Positions 1 to 8,749 of a stretch of DNA of 64,000 nt are shown in pieces. The translations under genes and the position numbers were made by a program. Within the stretch, counting starts at the first letter, position 1, and each line of letters begins with the position of its first letter. The stretch lies in NCBI RefSeq assembly GCF_000217815.1, contig NC_015707.1, positions 62,001 to 126,000 of the forward strand. Direction: 5' to 3'. The stretch comes from Pseudothermotoga thermarum DSM 5069. GTDB lineage: Bacteria > Thermotogota > Thermotogae > Thermotogales > DSM-5069. The notes beneath the pieces were generated by a model. The model did not search any database. It was not told the origin of the DNA and saw only the letters and a program-made list of their open reading frames with translations.

Positions 1-375
1 AACTGATACTTCAAAAACCAACAGATAACGATGCCAAAAATGATCGTAGGAAAACATATGAATGATCATTAAAATCAACAGCGGAAGTGTTAAAATCCAG
101 CTTAAAATCAAATATTTTTTAGCTTGAAGATATCGTTTTTCTTCCTCAGATGAATTATAATCAAGTACCGCTTCATATCCAACGCTTTCAACGGTTGTCC
201 TTATAACATCGAAAGGTATATCTTCTTCCGATACTATGAATGCAGTAGAAGTTGAAAGATTAACGGCGGCAAACTTTACCTTCGGAATTTGCCTTAAAGC
301 TTTTTCGACAATGTTTGCACAATTTACACATGTCATTCCCAGCACTTTGAAGGTTATACTCTTTTTCTCCAACAT
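1..375 (-). CDS. Copper-type P1B ATPase, N-terminal part (partial)
   Basis: The first 125 codons of a heavy-metal pump; the rest lies beyond the left edge. Residues 5-75 form a heavy-metal-associated domain with the metal-binding motif GMTCVNC, followed by the start of a first hydrophobic segment near residue 98 (Leu/Ile-rich, with Met-Ile-Ile-His-Met). In the family this cytosolic domain binds Cu(I) and the membrane part exports it using ATP. The ATG at 375 has GGGGTGG just upstream. The pump assignment is certain as to family; copper rather than another soft metal is inferred from the CxxC domain alone. Confidence 0.85.
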   Translation of the reverse strand, partial: MLEKKSITFKVLGMTCVNCANIVEKALRQIPKVKFAAVNLSTSTAFIVSEEDIPFDVIRTTVESVGYEAVLDYNSSEEEKRYLQAKKYLILSWILTLPLLILMIIHMFSYDHFWHRYLLVFEVSV

Positions 376-507
376 ATCCACCCCAACGGTTATGATAAAA
401 CAACTTGAGAAAATTGGACAACTTTTATCCACATTTATAAAAGCTGTGCAAAAATCTTAACACAAAAAGCTAACTCACATCGTTTTTTTATCGTTGATTG
501 CTGTGTG

Positions 508-581
508 ATGAATTCGTCATGTCTACGTTACTTTTAAGTAACATAAAATAACACCAAGAGTCTGCTTTTTTCTGATAAAAT
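508..581 (+). promoter_or_regulatory. Promoter with palindromic operator candidates before the sugar-acid operon
   Basis: A perfect 16-base palindrome, GTTACTTTTAAGTAAC, lies at 527-542, and a shorter inverted repeat with arms ATGA/TCAT at 508-520. A possible extended -10 (TGATAAAAT, 573-581) follows; no good -35 is visible. A regulator binding at the palindrome could activate or repress the downstream operon. The protein that binds is unknown; the RpiR-type regulator at 6894-7736 is one candidate. Confidence 0.45.
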
Positions 582-652
582 TTTTTCGAAATAGAGAGTT
601 ACATATGGTAATTGAAAAAATATTATTTACTCATTTGAAAGGAGGCTTAAAG

Positions 653-1618
653 TTGTCATCCAAAAGAGTTTTTGTAACTGCGCTTTCTTTCTCAAAATAC
701 AGTAAGGAACCAAAGGAATACCTTGAAAAACATGGTGTAGAGATATTTTGGAATCCACTTGGAAGACCTATGAAAGAGGAAGAGTTGATAATTGAGTTAT
801 TGAAGGTCTCACCGATACACGGAATAATTGTTGGAACTGATCCAATCACAAGGAAAGTGATAGAATCTCTACCAGACCTCAAAGTTATAGCAAAACACGG
901 TGTAGGGGTGGATAACATAGATCTTAAGGCGGCAAAAGAAAGAGGAATAATTGTTACCAATGCACCTGGGTCGAACAATGAAGCTGTAGCCGATTTGACA
1001 TGGGCTTTGATTTTGGCAGCGGCAAGGCAAGTTCCAAAAGCCGACCAAACAACAAGACAAGGGCGCTGGGATAGATTTGTGGGATATGAAATATATGGAA
1101 AAACCATAGGGATAATTGGAACTGGTCAAATTGGATTAGCTGTTGCAAGAAGAGCAAAAGGTTTTGGGATGAGGATACTCGGCTATGACTTAGTTCAAAA
1201 CGAAATAGCCATAAAGGAACTTGGTGTAATTTATGTTTCTTTGGAAGAATTGCTAAAAGAATCTGACGTTGTAACAGTCCATGTTCCTCTTAACGAGAAA
1301 ACTCAGCACATGATTGGCAAAAAGGAGCTTGAACTCATGAAAAAAACCGCTATACTTGTGAATACATCAAGGGGTGAGGTTATCGACGAAGAGGCGCTTT
1401 ACGAGGCTTTAAAGAACAATCGTATTTTTGCCGCAGGACTTGATGTTTTTTCACAAGAACCACCGGTTAACAGCCCTTTGCTGAAACTTGAGAACGTTGT
1501 TCTGACACCTCACATAGGCGCTTACACCGTTGAGGCTAACTACAGAATGGGAATGGCCGCGGCAAAAAGTATAGTTCAAGTTTTCAACGGTGAGGTGCCA
1601 GAAAATATGGTTGTTTGA
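653..1618 (+). CDS. D-isomer-specific 2-hydroxyacid dehydrogenase (phosphoglycerate dehydrogenase-like)
   Basis: A 321-residue NAD-dependent dehydrogenase of the D-2-hydroxyacid family. The Rossmann motif GTGQIG lies near residues 156-161. The family's catalytic triad is present: Arg in NTSRGEV (about 240), Glu in VFSQEPP (about 269) and His in TPHIG (about 287). The frame is open from an ATG at 605, but GGAGG at 641-645 points to the TTG at 653. It heads a plus-strand cluster with a TRAP transporter, an SDR enzyme and an FGGY kinase, so it more likely acts on an imported hydroxy or sugar acid than in serine synthesis. The true substrate cannot be read from sequence. Confidence 0.85.
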   Translation: MSSKRVFVTALSFSKYSKEPKEYLEKHGVEIFWNPLGRPMKEEELIIELLKVSPIHGIIVGTDPITRKVIESLPDLKVIAKHGVGVDNIDLKAAKERGIIVTNAPGSNNEAVADLTWALILAAARQVPKADQTTRQGRWDRFVGYEIYGKTIGIIGTGQIGLAVARRAKGFGMRILGYDLVQNEIAIKELGVIYVSLEELLKESDVVTVHVPLNEKTQHMIGKKELELMKKTAILVNTSRGEVIDEEALYEALKNNRIFAAGLDVFSQEPPVNSPLLKLENVVLTPHIGAYTVEANYRMGMAAAKSIVQVFNGEVPENMVV

Positions 1619-1639
1619 TTATACTAATGGGGAGGTGTT

Positions 1640-2650
1640 ATGATGAGGTCCAAAGGGTTTGTAACCGTTGTGTTGATTCTTTTGATTACCTCTGTTATGC
1701 TAGCTGCGCCTAGATACGTGCTTAAATTCAACCACGTTTTGTCGCCGACATCTCCTTATCACGAAGGATTTTTAAAGTGGGCAAAAGCTGTTGAGGAAAG
1801 AACAAACGGAGATTTGAAGATTGAAGTTTACCACAGTGCTCAGCTCGGTGTAGAAGAGGATATCCTCGAACAAATTCGTGCTGGTGCTAACATTGGTCAG
1901 AACACAGATTCTGCAAGAATGGGGATGTATGTGCGAGAGATTGCCGTTATGAATGCCGCTTACTTTATCGACTTCATGGGTGCAAAGACTCCAGAAGAAG
2001 TCATGGAAGTTTTGCAGAAAATCAAGAATTCTCCAACGATGCAAAAATGGCTCAAAGAACTTGAAGAAAAATACGGTTTCAAAGTCTTATCATTCATGTG
2101 GGTTCAAGGTTACAGGCATTTCTTCACAAACAAACCGATCAGAAAGCCTGAGGACTTGCGTGGTCTGAGGATAAGGACACCTGCAGCACCAATTTGGCAG
2201 GAATCCATAAGGGCTCTTGGGGCACAGCCGGTTGCACTCAACTTTGGAGAAATCTACACTGGAATTCAAACAAAGGCTGTCGATGGAGCGGAACTTGTTT
2301 ACGAAAACATCTACAGTGGAAAATTGTACGAAGTTTTGAAATATGGTTCTGAAACTGGCCATATTTTGTTGATAAACTTTGAGGTTGTAAGCGCAAAATG
2401 GTTCAACAGCTTGCCACCAGAATATCAGAAAATACTCGTTGAAGAATGCGATAAAGCAGGAATCGAAACTTCGTTGAAAATCATGAAGGAGCTTGATGCG
2501 TATTACAAACAGCTTGTTCAAGAAAAAGGTATACAAATAATCACGGACGTCGATAAGAAAGCCTTTATGGAAGCAGCAGAACAATGCTATCGTGTGCTTG
2601 GCCTTCTTGAAGCTAGGAACCAGTTGATAAAAGAAATCAGAGGACAGTAA
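1640..2650 (+). CDS. dctP: TRAP transporter substrate-binding protein, DctP family
   Basis: A 336-residue periplasmic solute receptor. It starts with a signal peptide (basic start, hydrophobic stretch to about residue 22, AAP cleavage region). It contains the family's FNHVLSPTSPYHEG start and the RTPAAPIW segment with the Arg that normally pairs with a substrate carboxylate (about residue 180). RBS GGGGAGGTG precedes the ATG. It should hand an organic or sugar acid to the DctQ/DctM permease encoded next. The intergenic hairpin behind it probably raises its level relative to the permease. Confidence 0.92.
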   Translation: MMRSKGFVTVVLILLITSVMLAAPRYVLKFNHVLSPTSPYHEGFLKWAKAVEERTNGDLKIEVYHSAQLGVEEDILEQIRAGANIGQNTDSARMGMYVREIAVMNAAYFIDFMGAKTPEEVMEVLQKIKNSPTMQKWLKELEEKYGFKVLSFMWVQGYRHFFTNKPIRKPEDLRGLRIRTPAAPIWQESIRALGAQPVALNFGEIYTGIQTKAVDGAELVYENIYSGKLYEVLKYGSETGHILLINFEVVSAKWFNSLPPEYQKILVEECDKAGIETSLKIMKELDAYYKQLVQEKGIQIITDVDKKAFMEAAEQCYRVLGLLEARNQLIKEIRGQ

Positions 2651-2666
2651 CTTGTGATTTTTCGTT

Positions 2667-2694
2667 GGGCCCCGACCTCAAGAGGTCGGGTCCC
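2667..2694 (+). terminator. Intercistronic hairpin between binding protein and permease genes
   Basis: A perfect inverted repeat, CCCGACCTC (2671-2679) and GAGGTCGGG (2682-2690), extended by GGG/CCC at 2667-2669 and 2692-2694 around one mismatch. There is no good U-tract, so it is more likely an attenuating or mRNA-stabilising hairpin than a full terminator. A comparable hairpin follows the binding-protein gene at 62481-63656. Confidence 0.7.
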
Positions 2695-2722
2695 TTTGAA
2701 TTTGAAAAGGGGTGAAAAGCAG

Positions 2723-3208
2723 GTGAATCGCAAAGATTATCTTCTGTTGTTTGAAAAGAACGCCGCAAAGATTTTGATAACTTCAATGATTATCCTAGTC
2801 TTTGTTTCTGGTGTTGCCCGATTTTTAAAAAATCCAATAAACTGGGCAGTCGATATGAGTACATTCATGTTTGCGTGGGCATGCTTTTTTGCTATAGATG
2901 TGGCTTGGAGAGAGAATAAAATGATGGCAGTTGATCTTCTTGTCAGACGCTTGCCAAAGAAGGCTCAAAAAGTGATTAGAATTGTGAACTACTTAATAAT
3001 ATCAGCATTTATGGTTTATCTTGTAATCTGGGGTTCTCAACTTACGTACACGATGCGTTTTCGCAGGTTTCTAGGAATGCCTGCTGTTAGTTATTCCTGG
3101 GTAACTTTGAGCGTACCTGTCGGAGGGTGTTTGATCTTAAGGACCACGATTGAAAAGATAATAAATGAACTCAAAAGTAGAAACAAAGGAGATGAAAGAA
3201 CATGCTGA
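2723..3208 (+). CDS. dctQ: TRAP transporter small permease, DctQ family
   Basis: A 161-residue membrane protein with about four hydrophobic segments, including ILITSMIILVFVSGVARF near the N terminus and a tryptophan-rich stretch (NWAVDMSTFMFAWACFF), as in DctQ proteins. The frame extends upstream into the hairpin, but AAAGGGGTG at 2706-2713 and the GTG at 2723 mark the start. It overlaps dctM by 7 bases, consistent with coupled translation. It links the solute receptor to the large permease. Confidence 0.88.
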   Translation: MNRKDYLLLFEKNAAKILITSMIILVFVSGVARFLKNPINWAVDMSTFMFAWACFFAIDVAWRENKMMAVDLLVRRLPKKAQKVIRIVNYLIISAFMVYLVIWGSQLTYTMRFRRFLGMPAVSYSWVTLSVPVGGCLILRTTIEKIINELKSRNKGDERTC

Positions 3209-4485
3209 TAGTTTTCATAGCCTTTGCCACTTTTTTGTTGATGGGTATGCCTGTTGCTTTTGCAATTGGCATATCTGGTTTTTTGTGGTTCTTTCAACAT
3301 CCAAATCTTCCGATTACTATACCAATTCAAAGAGCACTTTCTCAAACGCAAAATTTTGTCCTTTTGGCTATTCCCATGTTTATCCTTGCTGGAAATGTAA
3401 TGAACTATGCTGGGGTGACAAAGCGCCTTTTGGACTTTGCTTCGGCATTGATTGGGCATAAGCGAGGAGGACTTGGGCAGGTTTCCGCGGTTCTTTCAAC
3501 TTTGATGGGCGGTGTTTCTGGATCAAGTATTGCTGACGCTGCTATGGAAACCAGAATGCTTGGGCCTGAAATGATAAAAAGAGGTTATCCAAAAGGGTTT
3601 GCTGTAGCGGTTAACGTGTGGACATCACTTATTACGCCGATAATTCCGCCTGGGATTGCCTATATACTTTACGGTACGATAGGTGGAGTCTCCATCGGTA
3701 GATTATTTGCTGCAGGTATTCTGCCTGGCTTACTTTTAATGGTTGCTTTCATGATTGCGATATCAATTTCCGCTAAACATTTGGGACTGCAGCCTGAAAG
3801 ACCAAAAAGAGCATCTGCCTTTGAAGTATTCTCTGCTTTTTTGAGAAGTATTTGGGCACTTGTCTTTCCAGTGATGCTCATCTTTGGACTTAGGCTTGGG
3901 GTTTTCACCCCGTCTGAGGTTGGTTCGTTTGCAGTCATATATGGTTTAATAGTTGGATTTTTGATCTACAGAGAATTGGATGTAAAAACGTTTTTCACAA
4001 AAACTCTGAGCGATTCAATAGGTGATATTGGAAGTGTGATGGCAATAATAATGCTGTCGGCTATTTTTGATTACGGAATGATCTGGGAAAGAATACCAGA
4101 GAAACTGGCAAATATGATGCTTGGAATAAGTACAAATCCAACTGTTCTAATGATAATTATTGTTTTGTTCCTGATTTTTGCCGGTTTGTTCATTGATGCG
4201 ACGGCTTTGATTTTGATGACAACATCCGTTTTACTTCCAGTTGCTCGTCGGCTTGGAATTGACCCGGTTCACTTTGGGCTTGTTTTCATCCTTTCGGCGG
4301 CGATGGGTAATCAAACTCCTCCGGTTGGTGCTTCAATGTACGCTGGATGTTCTGTTCTAGGCGCAACCATGGAGGAATACACAAAAGCTTCTTGGCCCTT
4401 CTTTATAGCAGCTGTAGTTGTAATCTCTGCAGTGATATTCTTCCCGCAAATCTCTTTGTTGATTCCAAACTTGCTTTTTAAATAA
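3202..4485 (+). CDS. dctM: TRAP transporter large permease, DctM family
   Basis: A 427-residue polytopic protein, the usual DctM length, with about 11-12 hydrophobic segments. Recognisable pieces are LMGMPVAFAIGISG at the start, GGVSGSSIADAA near residue 98, and TPIIPPGIAYILYG, the conserved proline-rich re-entrant region. It is the ion-driven translocation subunit. The ATG at 3202 lies inside the dctQ stop region and follows AAGGAGATG. Confidence 0.93.
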   Translation: MLIVFIAFATFLLMGMPVAFAIGISGFLWFFQHPNLPITIPIQRALSQTQNFVLLAIPMFILAGNVMNYAGVTKRLLDFASALIGHKRGGLGQVSAVLSTLMGGVSGSSIADAAMETRMLGPEMIKRGYPKGFAVAVNVWTSLITPIIPPGIAYILYGTIGGVSIGRLFAAGILPGLLLMVAFMIAISISAKHLGLQPERPKRASAFEVFSAFLRSIWALVFPVMLIFGLRLGVFTPSEVGSFAVIYGLIVGFLIYRELDVKTFFTKTLSDSIGDIGSVMAIIMLSAIFDYGMIWERIPEKLANMMLGISTNPTVLMIIIVLFLIFAGLFIDATALILMTTSVLLPVARRLGIDPVHFGLVFILSAAMGNQTPPVGASMYAGCSVLGATMEEYTKASWPFFIAAVVVISAVIFFPQISLLIPNLLFK

Positions 4486-4507
4486 AAAAGAAGGAGGAAT
4501 AGGTGTT

Positions 4508-5269
4508 ATGAATTTCACAGGTAAAGTGGTTCTTATAACTGGAGCTGGAAGTGGTATAGGAAGAAAAGCTGCTATCATGTTCGCAGAAAGAGGAGCAAAA
4601 GTTGTAGTCAACGATATCTCGCAAGAAAAAGGAATTGAAACTGTTGAAATGATAAAACAACAAGGTGGAACAGCTGTTTTCATATATGGTGACGTATCCA
4701 ACACTGCAGATGCAAAAAGAATTGTTGAAGAAACGGTCAAAACCTTTGGACGTTTGGATATTCTTGTTAACAACGCCGGAATTGTACCCTCTGGAAAGGT
4801 AGAAGATGCAACGGATGAGGTGTTTGAAAGAACAATGGCTATAAACGTAAAAGGACCAATAATGCTTTCCAAGTACGCAGTTCAGGAGATGAAAAAACAA
4901 GGTGGTGGAGTCATAGTAAACGTGTCCTCTGTTGCAGCTTTAAAAGGAATCGCAGATAGATGTATCTACAGCGTCTCTAAAGCTGCCTTACTTGGTCTTA
5001 CAAAATCCATGGCAATTGATTACGTAAAATACAACATAAGAGTCAACGCTGTTTGCCCTGGTACAACTTATTCTCAAGGACTTGCAGAAAGAGTTAAGGC
5101 TTCCCCAGATCCAGAAGCAACGTTAAGGGAAATGATGGCGCGTCAACCAATTGGAAGGTTGGCAAAGGAAGAGGAAATAGCCTTTGCAATACTCTTTGCT
5201 GCATGCGACGAAGCTGCTTTCATGACGGGTAGTTACATTGTGATCGACGGAGGAGCAACAACCGCTTAG
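4508..5269 (+). CDS. Short-chain dehydrogenase/reductase (SDR), 3-oxoacyl-ACP reductase-like
   Basis: A 253-residue classical SDR enzyme. The cofactor motif TGAGSGIG is at about 12-19, NNAG at about 88-91, the catalytic Ser in VNVSSVAA (about 138), and the catalytic Tyr/Lys in YSVSKAALLG (about 156/160). Its position after the TRAP genes and before a sugar kinase suggests oxidation of a sugar acid or polyol rather than fatty-acid synthesis. RBS AAGGAGGAAT precedes the ATG. The substrate is unknown. Confidence 0.88.
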   Translation: MNFTGKVVLITGAGSGIGRKAAIMFAERGAKVVVNDISQEKGIETVEMIKQQGGTAVFIYGDVSNTADAKRIVEETVKTFGRLDILVNNAGIVPSGKVEDATDEVFERTMAINVKGPIMLSKYAVQEMKKQGGGVIVNVSSVAALKGIADRCIYSVSKAALLGLTKSMAIDYVKYNIRVNAVCPGTTYSQGLAERVKASPDPEATLREMMARQPIGRLAKEEEIAFAILFAACDEAAFMTGSYIVIDGGATTA

Positions 5270-5343
5270 CTTGAAGTATATTTTGAAAAATTATAAAATC
5301 TTGTAGCGATCGTCAAATTTCAGTCATTATAGAGGTGAATGAA

Positions 5344-6870
5344 GTGAATTCTGTTTTTCTTGGACTCGATGTAGGAACCACTGGTGCAAAGTGCTGTGCT
5401 TTTGATAAAGATGGGAATCTGATCTCTATCGGAAGACAAAACTACGGGGTCATTCAACCCAGACCTGGCTGGGTTGAACAAGACCCCGATGAAATAGTGA
5501 AAGCGGCTTTTAACTCCATCAAACAGTGTCTGCATGGTATCGATCAGAGTTACCAAGTTGAAGCCGTCGGTCTAAGCAGCATGTTTCACAGCACACTTTT
5601 GGTTGATGCAAACACGCAAAAACTCACAAATCTTCTAATTTGGGCAGACTCAAGGGCAACTTGTGTTTTGAAGAACTATCAAGAAGTTTTCGAAAATCTT
5701 TATCCTCTCACTGGTTGTGTTTATCATGAGATGTATCCGTTGGCAAAGCTCATCTGGTTAAGGCAAGAAAGGCCAGATCTGCTTGAAAGAGCAGGCAAAA
5801 TAATCAGCATCAAAGAATACGTGCTGTGGCATTTGACCAAGTCCATGGTTGTTGATATCTCAGTTGCCTCGGGGACTGGTTTGTTCAACATTCACACAAA
5901 AAATTGGGAAAAGTCGGTTTTCGACGAATTGAACGTAGATATATCGAAAATGAACCAAACGGTTGTTCCATCAACAGTTGTCGGATACATTACGAAAGAA
6001 TGCAGCGACATAACAGGCTTGAAACAAGGTATTCCTGTTGTCATCGGAGCAGGAGATGGGGCTCTTTCCACTCTTGGTTCAAACTCCATGGATGAGGATA
6101 AACTCACTTTCATGGTTGCCACAAGTGGTGCTGTTAGAAAAATTTCAAAAAGACCAATAATTGATCCTCAAAGAAGAACGTGGTGTTACATCCTCGATGA
6201 AGAAAACTGGTTACCTGGTTCGGCAATTAACAACGCCGGAATAGTGATGAGTTGGTATGTGAAAAATTTCTACGCCGACTTGATAGACGAAAAAACCGAC
6301 CCGTACAAACTCATGGAAAAATGGGCTTCAAAAATTCCAGCAGGTTCTTTAGGGTTGATCTTTCTTCCGTTTTTGACAGGTGAAAGGGGACCTTACTGGA
6401 ATTCAGCTGCAAGAGGAATTGTTTTTGGCTTGGCGTTGCACCATGATAGAGGACATATTGCAAAAGCCATTGTTGAAGGTGTTGCCTTCAGAATGAAGAG
6501 CATATACGAAGCACTTTGCGATGTGGCAGGTGAACCAAAGCAGATCATAGCAACCGGTGGGTTGATGAAGTCAGATCTTTGGACACAAGTTTGTGCCGAT
6601 GTACTTGGAAAAACCATTCATCGTATAAACGTTGAGGAAGCTTCTTCCTTTGGAGCAGCGATAATGGCTATGAAAGGAGTTGGCGCTATAAAGAATTATG
6701 ATGAGATTCTTTCCAAGGCCGTCAAAATAGTCGATAGTTTCGAACCAATTGAGGAAAACAAAAAAATCTATTTGGAGCTTTACGAGATTTATAAGGACTT
6801 ATACTTCAAACTTCAAAACAATTTTAGATTTATCGCCCAATTCCAATACAACAAAGCTCCTTCTGAATGA
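5344..6870 (+). CDS. FGGY-family carbohydrate kinase (gluconokinase/xylulokinase-like)
   Basis: A 508-residue sugar kinase. The phosphate-1 motif is GLDVGTTGAKC at the N terminus. The adenosine-site region reads ATGGLMKSDLWTQVCADVLG, and GERGPYWN is the segment seen in gluconate and xylulose kinases. An in-frame GTG lies at 5335, but AGAGGTG at 5331-5337 is spaced correctly only for the GTG at 5344. It probably phosphorylates the sugar or sugar acid brought in by the TRAP system. Which sugar is not determined. Confidence 0.88.
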   Translation: MNSVFLGLDVGTTGAKCCAFDKDGNLISIGRQNYGVIQPRPGWVEQDPDEIVKAAFNSIKQCLHGIDQSYQVEAVGLSSMFHSTLLVDANTQKLTNLLIWADSRATCVLKNYQEVFENLYPLTGCVYHEMYPLAKLIWLRQERPDLLERAGKIISIKEYVLWHLTKSMVVDISVASGTGLFNIHTKNWEKSVFDELNVDISKMNQTVVPSTVVGYITKECSDITGLKQGIPVVIGAGDGALSTLGSNSMDEDKLTFMVATSGAVRKISKRPIIDPQRRTWCYILDEENWLPGSAINNAGIVMSWYVKNFYADLIDEKTDPYKLMEKWASKIPAGSLGLIFLPFLTGERGPYWNSAARGIVFGLALHHDRGHIAKAIVEGVAFRMKSIYEALCDVAGEPKQIIATGGLMKSDLWTQVCADVLGKTIHRINVEEASSFGAAIMAMKGVGAIKNYDEILSKAVKIVDSFEPIEENKKIYLELYEIYKDLYFKLQNNFRFIAQFQYNKAPSE

Positions 6871-6893
6871 GAAAACAGCGGTGACTTAAAGTA

Positions 6894-7736
6894 TCAATAC
6901 TTCAACTCTGACACCGCAAGCTTTGTCTTTTTGAGGTTCTCGACAAACTGTGGATTTTTTGCAGCAACAGCTGTATAGATCGTATCCAAAATGACAAGTT
7001 GAACAATTCTAGACGTCATTGCATCTGTTCTGATCTTTGTTTCTTTCGCGTTTGTTTTAAGTACTACCGTTGAAAGTTTTGCAAGACTTGATTTATCGTT
7101 TCCAGTTATGGCGATAACTGGTATCTTAAGCTCTTTTGCCTTTCTTGCTACTTCCACTATACCTTTCGATTCGCCTGTATGGGAAATGGCAACAACTAAA
7201 TCATCTGGTTTAGAAACAGCCAGTAAGGTCACCATAATGTGTTCATCTGATGAAAAAATACAATCCTTACCTATCCTTGAAAACTTGTGAAAGGCATCAT
7301 GAGCGACGGCAGCCGATGCTGCAAAACCAAAGAACATTATTCTTGAAGCTCTTTCAACTAACCTCGCTGCTTTTTCTATTTCGGAAAAGTTTATCGTATT
7401 CAAAGTATCAAGTATCGCTCGAACAGTTGCTTTAAAGATTTTCTCGGTGATTGTTTGTATATCGTCCTTTTCGCTTACATCTTCATAGACTATTTCAAGC
7501 GGGGCTCGTGAAAGTTCTTGAGCTAAAAGCACTTTGAACTGCTGAAAACTTTTAAGGTTTATTTTTCTATAGAACTTAACAACCGAAGCTTCACTTTTTG
7601 CTCCTGCCATCTTTGCTAAATCGCTTATAGAAGATTCCAAAATCTTCCTTGGATTTTGAAGGATAATATCCGCTATTTTTTTCTCAGTTTTTGTGAATGT
7701 GTTGTACTTTTCCCTTATTGTTTGTAGAACATCCAA
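6894..7736 (-). CDS. RpiR/MurR-family transcriptional regulator (HTH + SIS domain)
   Basis: A 280-residue regulator. The N-terminal helix-turn-helix covers about 1-75 (SDLAKMAGAKSEASVVKFYRK), and a sugar-phosphate-binding SIS domain covers about 100-250 (FGFAASAAVAHDAFHKF, ISHTGESKGIVEVA). It lies tail-to-tail with the kinase gene at the end of the sugar-acid locus, so it is the likely local regulator responding to a phosphorylated sugar. The frame is open up to 7829, but the TTG at 7736 sits just behind GGAGGTGG and is preferred. Confidence 0.88.
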   Translation of the reverse strand: MDVLQTIREKYNTFTKTEKKIADIILQNPRKILESSISDLAKMAGAKSEASVVKFYRKINLKSFQQFKVLLAQELSRAPLEIVYEDVSEKDDIQTITEKIFKATVRAILDTLNTINFSEIEKAARLVERASRIMFFGFAASAAVAHDAFHKFSRIGKDCIFSSDEHIMVTLLAVSKPDDLVVAISHTGESKGIVEVARKAKELKIPVIAITGNDKSSLAKLSTVVLKTNAKETKIRTDAMTSRIVQLVILDTIYTAVAAKNPQFVENLKKTKLAVSELKY

Positions 7737-7901
7737 AAGTGCCACCTCCATCATATTATTGTAGCAAAATGATTTTGGCATTATGATTTTACCTTGATTT
7801 AATCTTATGTTATAGCTCTGACCTTTCATTTTTGTCCTTTAGAATGTATAATCAAAATGAAAAAACGGAGAAAAATAGTCTAATTTTGGAGGGATAGGAC
7901 T

Positions 7902-8504
7902 ATGAAAAGGTTTTTCTCTTACTTGAAAGAGGAGATAGAAAATATAAAGCAAAAAGATCCGTGTGTGAAGAGTACTTTAGAAGTTTTTTTGTATCCTAGT
8001 TTTCACGCAATCCTTTGGCATAGAGTTGCACACAAACTTTACAACCATAGGTTTTATTTTCTTGCAAGACTTATATCGCAATTGGTTCGCTTTTTCACAG
8101 GAATAGAGATACATCCAGGTGCCAAAATTGGAAGAAGGGTTTTTATAGACCATGGTATGGGTGTTGTTATAGGTGAGACAGCAGAAGTGGGAGATGACGT
8201 CGTTATATACCATGGAGTAACACTTGGTGCTCGTGGTAACGAAAAATGCATAAAAAGACATCCTACCATAGGTAAAGGCGTTGTAATAGGAGCTGGGGCA
8301 AAGATACTTGGACCGATTGTGGTTGGAGATTATGCAAAAATAGGAGCAAACGCCGTTGTATTGCAAGATGTTCCACCATTTGCAACTGCGGTAGGAATAC
8401 CTGCAAAGGTTGTAAAGATTTCAAACGAAAAATTAGTCAAAACAAAAGAGGAGGATGAGGGGTGTAGGATTATAACTTCGTATCCCCCTATCCCCCGTTT
8501 TTGA
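7902..8504 (+). CDS. cysE: Serine O-acetyltransferase
   Basis: A 200-residue enzyme making O-acetylserine from serine and acetyl-CoA, the first step of cysteine synthesis. It has the short helical N-terminal part and the left-handed beta-helix hexapeptide repeats. [33 protein letters not shown] includes the catalytic His of the DHG motif (GMGVVIGET follows). RBS GGAGGGATAGG precedes the ATG. A possible -10 (TATAAT, 7847-7852) lies upstream. It ends one base before the convergent rubredoxin gene. Confidence 0.93.
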   Translation: MKRFFSYLKEEIENIKQKDPCVKSTLEVFLYPSFHAILWHRVAHKLYNHRFYFLARLISQLVRFFTGIEIHPGAKIGRRVFIDHGMGVVIGETAEVGDDVVIYHGVTLGARGNEKCIKRHPTIGKGVVIGAGAKILGPIVVGDYAKIGANAVVLQDVPPFATAVGIPAKVVKISNEKLVKTKEEDEGCRIITSYPPIPRF

Positions 8505-8505
8505 G

Positions 8506-8670
8506 TTATTCTTCAACTGGTTCAAAGTCTTCTTTCGAAGCGCCGCACACTGGGCAAACCCAATCTTCTGGAAGTTCTTCAAATGGTGTTCCTGGTTCTA
8601 TATCACCGTCTGGATCACCTTGTGCTGGATCGTAAACATACCCGCAGATGATACATCTGTACTTTTGCAT
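8506..8670 (-). CDS. Rubredoxin
   Basis: A 54-residue redox protein with one iron held by four Cys: [14 protein letters not shown] supplies CxxC at 6/9 and WVCPVCGAS supplies CxxC at 39/42. This is the standard rubredoxin size and spacing. It starts at the ATG ending at 8670 behind AGGAGAG. Sitting directly downstream of the rubrerythrin gene on the same strand, it is the likely electron donor for peroxide reduction. An extended -10 (TGGTATAAT; TATAAT at 8717-8712) lies in the gap, so it may also be transcribed on its own. Confidence 0.95.
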   Translation of the reverse strand: MQKYRCIICGYVYDPAQGDPDGDIEPGTPFEELPEDWVCPVCGASKEDFEPVEE

Positions 8671-8711
8671 GCCAATCTCTCCTTCTAGATTTTTTAGTGG
8701 TTTGTAATCAG

Positions 8712-8749
8712 ATTATACCAAAATTTTATGTTTGAATTTCAAAATTCAA
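8712..8749 (-). promoter_or_regulatory. Internal promoter and palindrome between rubrerythrin and rubredoxin
   Basis: On the minus strand, TTGAATTT and AAATTCAA form a perfect 8-base inverted repeat (8749-8742 and 8739-8732, 2-base loop) over the rubrerythrin stop codon. An extended -10, TGG then TATAAT at 8717-8712, follows. The repeat could be a weak terminator or an operator for the rubredoxin promoter; no U-tract follows it. Confidence 0.45.
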
